A stretch of DNA of 23,283 nt from Euplotes cf. woodruffi 2 WChen-2021 (taxonomy: Eukaryota; Ciliophora; Spirotrichea; Euplotida; Euplotidae), in contig JAGYYN010043834.1 of NCBI GenBank assembly GCA_021441665.1, positions 1 to 23,283 of the forward strand, read 5' to 3'. A model generated the notes under the pieces. The model worked only from the letters and a program-made list of their open reading frames with translations, was not told where the DNA came from and did not search any database. Made by a program: the position numbers and the translations under genes. Numbering within the stretch: position 1 is the stretch's first letter; the number at the start of each line of letters is the position of its first letter. Positions 10,101 through 20,505 of this stretch are shown one piece after another.

Positions 10101-13100
10101 CCAGATTGAGTTTAGTGCACTGATTGCTTTAGCTAATAAAATTTTCTCAGTCTTTATAATAGTTTTAACGCGACTGCTGATAATTATGCTTTGCCTTGCT
10201 AAATCAAATCTGCGAGTATTTTATTTACTCTTAATACAGGTCTACGACGCATTCGAAGACATCAGACTACTCAAGTCAACAATAATCGATGAAGAGGAGT
10301 TTCTTTACATAGTAGACGAACCGAAATTTGTGAAATTACTAAACAATGAAGACAATAAGCTTTCAGTTTATAAAGAATACTTCATCGATCCAACGTTTGC
10401 TTCGAATTCAGACGTTGAACAGATAAAAGAATTTTGATTCTCTAATGAAATGATGTACTCTGTAAACGGAGGTTACATACTGCAAGAGAAAGGCAAATCA
10501 AAAGAAAATAAGTTCACACCGTTGAATTATTCAGGTTTTTCGATAGATTTTCACAACAAAGTATTTCCAATTTGCTCTGATGACTTTGTGCTTTCTGCGT
10601 TGACTCCAGAGCTTGATCATATTAGCTCTCAGCATTACGCATACTTGTTGTTGGCTCCACCAATGAATTCGCATAGAATTAAGCAAAGAAGCGTTGATAC
10701 GACCTGCAGTCACGAGTTCTATCTTTGATTTGATGACCGGTACATCGTCCAGTATATCCACACGTACTCAGAGATTTCAATTATTCTGTATAATCTCAAC
10801 GGAGACATATTTCAGCGAATTAAAATAAAACCTGGCAGCACGACGTTCAGGCCGTGGATATCACAAACTGGTGAGTATATGGTTGTCCCAGCGATTTTAC
10901 ACCCTGAAGACGCTGAAGAGACTAAAAAGCAGAGCAGGAAGCAGATCGTTGGAGCACATGATATCATAAAGAAGAATTCAAGCATACATACCTTCAAACT
11001 GTATAAATTCAAAAAGTCTCATGACTACAAAAGAGTTGCCACGAATATCTCGTTTAAAGCTTACAGTCAGAATATGTCTCTGTGTGAAAATGAAGTCTTC
11101 GATCTTGAAATGGTGAAGCAATTTGACGTCCCCGAAGAGCTGATGTCAAGAAATCTATCAGGCCAAGACGTGTCGATATTTTCTTGTCTTGAGCTGGACC
11201 AGTCAAGCAAGCAGTTCATCAATGTTGATAACAAAGGAAACGTCATCTTCTTCAATCCTTTTAGAAAGATATTCCTGCTGAATAACAAAAACCTCTGGGA
11301 TAGTATTGACAGCTATCTTAACAGATACGGTGACTTCGACTCTTTTGAGTTCTTCAAGATCGGCCAGGAGTGCATTGTGTTCAAAAAGGACGAGAGCATC
11401 TTTAGGATTATCTATGACGGAAGTGAAAATACCATTACAACAGGAAAGGAGCTGACTCACAAGGCTCTTGACATTAAAGGATGTGATTTAACACACATCA
11501 TTCTTTCTAAGCTCTCTCAATTTATCCTGCTGTTTTACCAATTTGCACAGAATGAAACAATAGTCGTATGGGACTGAGATAAGGAAATGGAAGACTGCAA
11601 TTTTACATGAAGAAAAGAAGACGAGTTCAAAGACTATATCACTGGAAAGAACTCAAAACTTGGAATGCTTTGCTTTAATAACTACATCGTCGATCTTGAT
11701 AACGGTAAGGCTTTTGTATCATGGTTTAACTGTCAATAGGCTGCATTCCAAATCCTTTTATCAGTCAGAGAGATGGTGCAGATGAGTTTTTATGGAGTCA
11801 AGGAATGCGAATCAACACGTCTGAAGACATATTACTGAACCTGGGCACTATTATTACTCCAATTTGCTGTAAAGATATTTACTATAGCAAAATGAGATCA
11901 ATCGAGAATTTAGATATCGAGAAGGTGAATTATTATATAAATAAAAGATCAGTTGCTTATGACTATATTGAAGACTTCGAAAGTTTTGCAAAGATACTAG
12001 AGACATTCAAGAGCAACCCTGTTTACTACTCAATGTTAGTGCTTGAGAACTATAAAGGAGTCACGCCTTTAGATATCGCTATAGAAAACAACATCGCAAA
12101 GGTTATCGATCTGATCCTGAACTCTCTTGTATTCAATGACCAGTTTGCAACATCAAGGGTTGTGTACAAAAGGTTCCCAGCGCTGTTCCAGATGAACCTC
12201 AAGGCTTTTGTGAGTTACCTGAACAAATGTTACTTTATCACTCCGCAGATGAAGTCGATTACTAAAGTGAAGCTTGAAAATGCAAACGACACAGTGAGAG
12301 AGATTTACAACTGCTGCATCCTCGATAAGTCTTTCTACAAATAAATACAATGTCCCTGGTGCTGAACCAGAGAGTCAACCTGAAGATAAAAGTCAAATCT
12401 CAAATAGCCAACTTAACAACCAAAATCAGATCGAAGAGGAAAAGGACTCAAAGCTGGATTCTAGTGAGATCGATAAAAAGATGAAGCGAGTTATTATTAA
12501 AGGTATCGAGTTCGACTGGATCTTCACAGGAAAAGATGCAGACCAATTCCTGCGAGATCTAGGAGAGACTAACGACATGGATATCTTAAGTCAGCCAATA
12601 ATCAAAGATATAATTTTGTATCAGTGGAAGTACTACAAAATCAATTTGATAAAATACCTCTTGGTCCCTTATATCGTTTACTTTTGGCTATTTTGAGTCT
12701 ATGTTACCTGGATCATCAGGGAGGTTGAGTTAGAGAACGGATCAGGCACTTTTACAATCCTCGGGTATATCGCTGGAGTATTAATCATACTGTTTAACTG
12801 CTTTTGGTCATACGTCGAGATCACTCAGCTACTATTTCACAAACTCGAGTATTTTAAGTCATTCTGGAACTTGCTAGACATGTTTTCACTGATAATGAGT
12901 TTCACAAACGTGATACTGAACTTTTGAAATGCTGACTACCAATCGATAAATAGAACTTGCTCGATATCAGTGCTGATCCTGTACTTTAAGCTGTTCTACT
13001 TCCTCAGAATCTTCTTTGCGACTGGATACTTGATCAGCATGATCCTCGAAATCGTAGTTGACATGAAGTACTTCTTGTGAGTGTTAATCATCTCAGCTTG

Positions 13101-13824
13101 AGCCTTCGGAAATTCCTTCTGGATTCTTGGGAGAAACTCAGAAGGTTCGAACTTCGCAGGTGCTGAGATCACAGACGGTTTCATTTTCTCATACAGAATG
13201 ATTCTTGGAGACTTTCAAGTCGATGGGTTCACTACGACGATGGATGAAGAGATACTGTGGATTCTCTTCTTGCTGAATACAATAATCCTAACGATCGTGC
13301 TGCTAAACCTTGTCATAGCAATCATGGGTGATACATTCGATCGAGTGCAGAAGTCACAAGAAAGCACAATGCTAAAAGAACTCGTGCTGATGATCTTAGA
13401 AAATGAGTTTTTAGTATCCCGACAAAGAATATTTGATAACGCTAAATACATCGTTATCATCGAGCCGGAAAGAGTCGATGGCAAGAAGGTCTCTTGGGAA
13501 GGTAAACTCGGCCAGCTCAAGAACTACATCGAGCAGACTTCAGTCGAACATACGATGCAGCTGCGGTCTCTTCAAGATAACATCGAGAATATTGGTAATA
13601 ACCGTAGATTTTTATCGTACTTTAAATTAAATACTAAAACTACTATTAAAAATATATTAAAAGTAACGAAATTTAACTCGATTTTAGCAAGTATTGCAAT
13701 CGATGAAAAGATCAAGCCAGTCGAAGAAAAAATCAACCAAAAGCTAAACATGTGTGATGTGAGACTACAAAAGGTCACAAAGTTGGTTGAAAACTTGATA
13801 AATAAGAAAATTGTAGGTCAGTAA
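7158..13824 (+). CDS. Giant WD40-ankyrin-TRP-like cation channel, copy 1
   Basis: The spliced, frameshift-corrected model is 1836 residues. The N-terminus (MEDRKQVNWEKEYYDTF) leads into a charged Lys/Glu/Asp region to about 213. A beta-propeller-like WD40 region follows (EIEFSHNGKFILLSS, later ETIVVWD) to about 1250. Then come an ankyrin-like segment near 1281 (TPLDIAIENN), six membrane helices from about 1478, a pore loop near 1657 (SYRMILGDF), helix six ending LLNLVIAIMGDTFDRV (TRP-type), and a C-terminal coiled coil. Introns, all GT-AG: 7458-7509, 7850-8607, 9677-9702, 10050-10239, 11705-11739, 13595-13687. Plus-one shifts are at 8979 and 12339. About thirteen TGA=Cys codons. The start is the first ATG after TAA-rich leader DNA and matches copy 2 (VNWEKEYYDTF / INWEDQYFNAF). 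Probably a plasma- or ciliary-membrane cation channel; ligand unknown. Stop TAA. Confidence 0.85.
7850..8607 (+). other. Long intron conserved between the two channel genes
   Basis: This intron of 758 nt starts GTAAGT and ends TTTTAG. It splits a Cys codon T|GC inside KNCKKILMMWEV. The copy-2 intron (14836-15298) sits at the identical position and phase, where the codon is T|GA. It is the only intron position the paralogs share. The interior is AT-rich with no coding frame seen. Confidence 0.8.
8979..8985 (+). other. +1 frameshift site AAA-TAA-C in channel copy 1
   Basis: The frame reading NMYSIYMTSK ends at TAA. The frame one base on continues NEFMGTKPTADFSKTTLVAV, and copy 2 reads through this region without a shift (after MYDLKPY). 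The remaining reading frame, over 1,400 codons, depends on it. Confidence 0.85.
12339..12345 (+). other. +1 frameshift site AAA-TAA-A in channel copy 1
   Basis: CCILDKSFYK stops here. One base on, the frame continues KYNVPGAEPESQPEDKSQIS toward the channel helices. Copy 2 encodes the same junction without a shift as CCILDKEFYRKYKIG, which proves the continuity. Confidence 0.9.
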
Positions 13825-14039
13825 ATACCAAGTTATCAATCTAAGAATTGATTCAATAGCACTTGTTGATATTGAATTTGTCTCAAATAAAAATCATCTT
13901 GTTTATATACCCTAAATATAGATTAAATTTAGACTTAGCAGTTTTACAGCAATAAATTTAGTTATCCAAATGCAGCCATTATTCAATACTCGTTGCAATA
14001 GAGATAATATTATCATTTAAATTTTATTTCGGAGTCAAA
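13825..14039 (+). promoter_or_regulatory. Short spacer between tandem channel genes with E-Cbs-like motifs
   Basis: The 215-bp AT-rich spacer holds three ATTGAA/TTCAAT cores: TTCAAT at 13852-13857, ATTGAA at 13871-13876, TTCAAT at 13982-13987. These resemble the Euplotes chromosome breakage sequence (HATTGAAaHH, core TTGAA). If this is germline DNA, the two genes may be cut apart here into separate nanochromosomes. The motif is short and expected by chance about once per several hundred bases in such DNA, so support is weak. Confidence 0.25.
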
Positions 14040-17000
14040 ATGGATCAACAGGACAATATCAATTGGGAGGATCAGTACTTCAATGCATTCTGAAAGAAAG
14101 TTAAATATCCTGGTTTTACAATCACCAATCTCAGATTCAACCCAAGGTTCAAAAACTACTTGTACATCGAGTCATCTGTAAGTTAGTCATATTCAAAATT
14201 TAAATTTAAAAAGATAATGATTTCATAGTTCACTTAAAATATCAAATTTAATTGAAATCCTTTGCACTGATTTTTAAGTCACTCACTAACTCTGTGTAGA
14301 TCCAAATCGACAAGGAAACTAAGTTCAATGCCTTCATGGGGTCTGAACACTACAGCGAGTTCGTTGATTTAAAATAAGCAATTTGAAGAGGAAAAAGCAA
14401 AGGAAGATTTACTGAAAGAACAACAAAAGAGCAAAGAAGAAGATAAGAAAGAAGACCAAAAAGAAGAGGAAAAAGAACAACCGCCTCAGCAGCCTGATTA
14501 TTACGGGTATTACGGGTCGTATAATCAACCTCAGCAAGAGGCTAAACCTTCTGGAGATCTTTTTGAAAAGACACTTGCTGTGTTTAACAAAATGGTCAAT
14601 CAAAATTTGAGGAAAGATATACAGGAACGGTCTAAGCCTCAAGATGAACCCAAGAAACCTCCTGCTGAACAGAAGAATAAAGTCGAAGAAGACAAACACG
14701 AAGCGAATAAAGAGACTGATGAGATGCCTAATCAAGAAGAAAACAAAAACGATGACCGAGAAGAATTTGGACCTGATAGAGTCAATTTTGTCGGCTGTGA
14801 AGTTGAACCAACATTCTGAGAAAACTATAAAAATTGTAAATTTTTGGATTTTTATTGTTAATCGTCATTTTATTCTCACGTTATATTTTATAACTAAAGA
14901 TAATTTAAATTGATATTTATGATGAAGAAAAATGCCAGATGAAAATATAATTAATTTGATATATTCATAAGATGAATAAAACTTATAATTTTAGAAATAA
15001 AATAGTATTTAAGATTTATTCTTCAGCTTAATGGCATTTTTATACCGAAATCCATTTTAGAAAAAATTGATGAATTTTATGAAGAAATTTTAACGCCCTT
15101 CTTATATCCTAATAAATTCTGATATGGTCAATTTAAAATTTAAATATTTGACATACAATTATTAAATTTGTGTCTTTTCGATTCAACAAAACTAGTCTCT
15201 GAAAAGTTACTTTTACTGAATTAGACTTTTCTCATCACCAAGCTAATTTTGTGTAAAATTATCAAAACCCCCTAAACCCAGCCTAATATTTATCATAGGA
15301 AAAAGAATGCTGGCATTATTTGAAATCACTTCTTCAGGGTATTCAAATATCGCAGAGCAATTTATATTTTGAAACATTAACTGAGTTGAGTTTTCTCCCG
15401 ACGGCAGATTCCTGTTAATCTCAAGTTCAGAAACCGGTGCTGTGAAGATCTACAATGCGCTGACACTTGAATTGATAAACCAAGTCGAGCGGTCTGCTTT
15501 TCAACAAGGAAGTGAAAATATGTACTCCTATTACGGAGTATCCTATTTCTTCAACTATGACGGGTCGTACATATATACAAAAGACTACAATAAGCTTAAC
15601 TTTTTCAAAACCGACGGCACTTTTGTTAAGTCAGTGAACATGGACGGAATGTATGATCTAAAACCATACTGATCGAATAATTCTGGACAAGGAAGCGTCA
15701 ACCCTCATGAGTTTTTAATAATCAAAAGTTTCGAGTATACAAAGTACTCGTTCCACATCTTCGACTTCATCAAAGAGACCGATACTGTTGTATATAAAAC
15801 AGACACACTGGCGTACTATGTCAGAATTATGGGTGATAGCGGTATCATTCTTCATGGTGACTACACAAATAACTACTTTTTAAATTTAAAAACTAAAGAG
15901 AACACTAAAGTCGACTCGAAGGTGACGAATTCGAATTTTACCTCGAACTGCGGAGAAAAAATGATCATGAACTATACAGACTGGAGTAGCTATTACATAA
16001 TTGCTTATAACGGCGCGAAGAGACTCTGGGAGAAAAACTTGCAAATATTCGGGTCTCCCTCTGGTGTTTTATTCCTCGATGATGATAAAAATAACTTTTA
16101 CATCGTTCAACTTGTAGACAATTGTGTTAAAATTACGAAGATGAGTGAGAGCTCTGAAAGCTCCTGGAACCTTGAGCTTACCAGCAACTTTTCTTTCAGA
16201 TACCCGTATTTGATGTGGGTTCGAATTAAATAAAGAAATTTGGTACATGAACCTCAAAACTAATATCATTACTATTGTGTATCTGGGTGCTGACGTTGCT
16301 GCTGTTGAGAACAGAACAGACCAACATGATCAATATAATCAATATGATCAGACTATAGTGACCCTGGCTTTAGATTATATTGACCACTATAAGATTGCAA
16401 CGTTCAGTCTGAAGTATCAATTCATGCTAGAATTCTCAAGAGAAATATTAAAAAATAAGCTTTCCGACCCACACATATCGTGATTCTATCAAGTCACGGT
16501 TATGAACACAAAGAACAAAACTATCGATGACGGAGTTCTATTTCAAATGAAAGACTCTTTAGTTTGCTATTCGCTAAGATCATCTTACTCTACATCAGAG
16601 TATAAGAAGAAATATGACGTGAATAATTCAGTCATATCAAAAGATCGGAATGCTATTTATTTCTGAAGTGTGAATCAGTCAAAGATCGATAAACTGAAGA
16701 TTCCGATTGACACTTCGAATACTCAAGTCTTCCAGAAAATCTATGAAGCTAATAACAACATAAAAATGATGAAATCGACACTAATTGATAATGATGAGTA
16801 TCTGTACATCGCAGATGAACCTCGGTACATCAAGATCCTCAAGATCGAAGAAAATCGACTTTCGCTTTACAAAGAGTACTTTGTCAACAGTTATTACGGA
16901 GAAAATGATAATTCATTCAAGCGAAGTTTATATGCAAACAAAATGGTTTACTATGATCGAGGTGCGATTTTAGTCCAAGAAAGAGGCAAAGAATCTGCTT

Positions 17001-20000
17001 CTAAATTTTACGACTTTAACTACACGGGTTGCTCAATCGCAGGAAGTATCAACTTTCCGATGATTTCGAAGGGCTATGTACTGCAAGTACTAACAGACTA
17101 CTCTTCATATGACTATTACTCCTCCTATCAGCAGCTTTTAATGGTAACTCCATTGTTCAACTCGTATTCGATCGGGTTTGAAGGCGGCTACAGCCCAGAC
17201 TCAATGTTTTTCTTGCACTTTGATGAAAATTACACTGTGGACTACTTGAGCTGATTAATCTCCATCCGTTTGCTCAATGGAGAACTGGTGCAGGAAATCA
17301 CCTGTGATAGCTTATCCAGCTCTTCGGCTGTTAAATTCTCACAAAACGGAGAGTATATTGCCATCTGTAGAGTTGTAAGCAATTTAAAACTAACTTTGTA
17401 TATAGATAAGTCCAGATGAACAACAGAACAAATTCCACCATTTTAAATAAATTAAAAGGAGACGAATACAAGCCTTACTACGATAATGTTGGAAATTTAC
17501 CAGCAATTGAGGTCTATCAGCTCGAGCAGAACCCCGAGCATAAACTAAATAAAGAGCAAGAAAACAATGTGCTTCCAGAAGCAAATAAAAATATCAAAAA
17601 GACTCTGGTAAATCTAAAGTTTGTCAAGAGGTATGAAATGGACCACGAAAAGCTCGAATACGAAGATGGCGAATCTGGATACAACTTTTTCTATATGTAC
17701 GACTCAGATCGACAGCAAATTAACATTGACAATCAAGGAAATGTGGTATTTATACAGCCAGACAGAAAGATCTTCTTTATCAACGGTCATGACCATTGGA
17801 ACACGTTCTCCAGCTACTTCTCGAGATATGGCGCTAGTCAGTTTAGTGAAATCAACAGTCTGCGCATTTGCCACGACTGAGTCGTGATGAAGCACAACAA
17901 TAATATATTCTCGTGATTTATTAGCTACAAGTCCAATCGGATTGTAATGATGAAAGAGTGCAAGCATAAAGCTATCGATAGGAAGTTTGAAACCATCATT
18001 CCGACTAAAGTCCCTAAAGTATTCATATTCGTGTATAAATTCGGAGACTCGAATACGATTATAGTATGGGACTTGAAGAAAGACAGCGAGGTCTGCAACT
18101 TTACCTCACGTGAAGATGAACTCTATACCGATTATATTATCGGCAAGAAGTCACGATATGGATACATCTGCTTTGAAAATTATATCGTTAACATGGACAC
18201 CTGTGTGCCGAATCCTTATTACAGAGTCGCAAAAAGAGAAGCTCATAACCTTTCAATTTGAGGAACGAGGATTAACTCTGATGAAAGTTTAGTCCTTATC
18301 GGAGATAAAACTTACACGACACTTTGCTTTAAGGATATTTACTACCAAAAATACAGACCAAATGAAAATCTCGACTACGAACACCTTGTTTACTTTATAA
18401 ACAAGAAATCAGCGATTTGTAACAACATGGACAGTTTTGAGAATTTATCAACGTTCCTATCGATATTCGAAGACGAACCTTTGTTTTATTGAATGATCGT
18501 TACCCAGGATAAAGACGAAAAGACGCCTCTGGACATTGCCATCGAAAATAATTCGGTAAAGATGATTGAGCTGATGCTGAATATGCTTGTAAAGCTGGAC
18601 TGCTTCAGCTTTTCAAGAGTCCTCTATCGCAAGTTCCCCACATTATTCAGACTGAATCTAAAGTCCTTCGAAAAGTATCTGAACACCTGCTATTTCATTA
18701 CAACACAGATGAAGTCGATTGATAAAATAAGTCTTGAAGAGACTAATACCATAAGACAGGCGTATTCCTGCTGTATCCTCGACAAAGAGTTCTATAGAAA
18801 GTACAAGATCGGTAAAGACGAAGGCAACCAACAGCCAAAAGATAATCAAATCGCCCCATCTGATAAATTTAGAAGCTCTGAAGATATGATCAATATACAA
18901 GAAAGTGAGGACAGGTCACTTAAAAGAATCACAATTAAAGCAATTGAGTTCGACTGGGTCTTTGATACTCCTGAAGGAGCAGAGTTGCTAAGAGAGCTGA
19001 GTGAGACAAAGAATATCAATATATTCGGTCAGGACATCATCAAAGATATTGTGTACTTCCAGTGGAACTACTTCCAGATGAACATTATCCTTTTCCTGAT
19101 GTTGCCGTATATTATTTACTTTGTTACGTTCTGTGTGTTCTCGACGTATATAGTCCGAAACAAGATATTTGAAACGCATGAGTCAGACCCATTCCACATC
19201 TCAGCCTGGGTAATCGGTACAGTGATCCTGCTGTTCAACATCGGCTGGGCATATGTTGAGATCAGACAGATAATCTTCTATAAATTTGCATACTTCAAGT
19301 CTTTCTGGAACTTGCTCGACCTGAGCTCGATCATCTTAAACGTTGCAGTTGTGATAATGGAGTTTGCAAACGCTGACTTTAAACAAGTAAACAGAGTGTC
19401 GTGCATTTCAGTATTGTTGCTGTACTTTAAGCTATTTTACTTCTTGAGGATCTTCAGTTCGACTGCATATCTTGTCAGGATGATAATTGAAATTGTCATT
19501 GATATGAAGTATTTCGTAGGTGTGCTCATGATCGCAACAATTGCATTCGCCAACGCGTTTTATATACTCGGAAGAAACTCAAGTCCTGATACTGGAAATC
19601 TTGCTGGTACCGACTTTACTGATGCGTTTTTGTTCTCATATAGAATGGGTATTGGCGACTTCCAGACCAGCGGGTTCAATACTAAAGACGAGGTTATCCT
19701 GTGGATCATTTTCCTGATCAATTCAATCCTAGTTTTAGTCGTATTGCTCAACCTTGTCATTGCAATCATGGGTGACACGTTCGATCGAGTCCAGGAAACA
19801 CAAGAGTTTTCAAAGCTAAAAGAAATCACGCAAATGATTAGAGAAAACGAGTTTTTATTCTCGAGAAAAAGAAACTTCAGCAATTCTAAATACATCATCG
19901 TAATCGAGCCTGAACAAGCTGAAGGAAGTGGCAATTTATCATGGGAGGGTAAACTGAACCAGCTCAAGAACTATATCGAGCAGTCATCTGAAGATCATAT

Positions 20001-20199
20001 TGATAATCTCAGGAAACTTCAGACTAAAATTGATAGCATCGCTTCCTCTGCCCTTGACGATAAGCTAAAGCCAGTTGAGGACAAGATCAACAGCAAGTTC
20101 GTTACTTACGACCTGAAGTTAGACAAAATCAAAGGTAGGCTCGAATCTCTATACGAGTTGATTAGTAAATCAAAAAACGAGCAAGTGGAGAATAAGTAA
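14040..20199 (+). CDS. Giant WD40-ankyrin-TRP-like cation channel, copy 2
   Basis: The spliced, frameshift-corrected model is 1846 residues, collinear with copy 1. Exon one is MDQQDNINWEDQYFNAF to 14177. A Lys/Glu/Gln/Pro-rich region runs to about 224. WD40-like blades follow (NCVEFSPDGRFLLISS near residue 257; DSNTIIVWD). Then an ankyrin-like segment near 1290 (TPLDIAIENN), helices from about 1475, a pore loop near 1661 (FSYRMGIGDF), helix six with LLNLVIAIMGDTFDRV, and a coiled coil (LSWEGKLNQLKNYIEQ). Introns, all GT-AG: 14178-14299, 14836-15298, 17375-17405. Plus-one shifts: 14372, 16228, 17445. About thirteen TGA=Cys codons, one of them formed by splicing. The last 568 codons, with all channel helices, are uninterrupted. 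Pore sequence differs from copy 1 (MGIGDFQTSGF versus MILGDFQVDGF), suggesting different selectivity. Old tandem duplication. Stop TAA. Confidence 0.88.
14372..14378 (+). other. +1 frameshift site AAA-TAA-G in channel copy 2
   Basis: HYSEFVDLK ends at TAA 14375-14377. The next frame continues KQFEEEKAKEDLLKEQQKSK in a Lys/Glu-rich run. The spliced total is a multiple of three only with this shift. Confidence 0.8.
14836..15298 (+). other. Intron whose removal creates an in-frame TGA (Cys)
   Basis: The 463-nt GT-AG intron joins AAAAAT-T to GA-AAAAGA, giving K-N-TGA-K-R-M-L. Copy 1 at the same place gives K-N-TGC-K-K-I-L. Neither exon alone contains this TGA. Confidence 0.85.
16228..16234 (+). 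other. +1 frameshift site AAA-TAA-A in channel copy 2
   Basis: YPYLMWVRIK stops, and one base on the frame reads KEIWYMNLKTNIITIVYLG. Copy 1 encodes YPYIVFCRGNKEIWVQDF with no shift, so the continuity is supported by homology on both sides. Confidence 0.92.
17445..17451 (+). other. +1 frameshift site AAA-TAA-A in channel copy 2
   Basis: After the 31-nt intron (17375-17405) the frame reads ISPDEQQNKFHHFK and then stops. One base on it continues KLKGDEYKPYYDNVGNLPAI, which connects to conserved downstream blocks. Confidence 0.85.
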
Positions 20200-20505
20200 A
20201 ACTGAGATATTTAGTATTTCAATACTCTTGCAATCTTCTAAATACAATCGCATATTATTTCGAATTTCCTTTTTTTATTCGCTGAAATAATAAATATTTT
20301 AATTGAATGTTCACCAGACGGTATTTAAATTCAGATTTTTGAAGACTTTGCTATTGATACAATGTCCTGTTTATTACTTTTTAAATTGAAAATTTTCAAA
20401 CCTATTTTTATGATCAAGTAAACCCAAATCTTAAATTATTTTAAAACGCTGATAAAAATTTGTGTAATAAAAATGATTACTTGTTGGCAAATAAAAATGT
20501 ATTAT
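20200..20505. other. AT-rich gap between convergent genes, with a TTGAAAATTTTCAA palindrome
   Basis: No coding frame seen. It contains a 14-bp perfect palindrome at 20386-20399, overlapping a full match to the Euplotes breakage consensus HATTGAAaHH at 20384-20393. Further ATTGAA cores lie near 20303-20308 and at 20514-20519, the latter inside the end of the next gene. Confidence 0.45.
20384..20399 (+). repeat. Palindromic E-Cbs-like element
   Basis: AATTGAAAAT matches all ten positions of the breakage consensus, and the overlapping TTGAAAATTTTCAA presents the TTGAA core on both strands. Its position between two converging genes suits a chromosome-end site. This is a resemblance only, in very AT-rich DNA. 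Confidence 0.3.

Noticed and set aside
12694-12696. TGA read as Trp
   Set aside because: The paralog has Cys here, and other TGA columns show Ala, Gly and Ser; AAA-TAR frameshifts point to Euplotes, where UGA is Cys.
15264-15272. AAAACCCCC, resembling one Euplotes telomere unit (C4A4)
   Set aside because: It is a single unit inside an intron, not repeated and not at an end.
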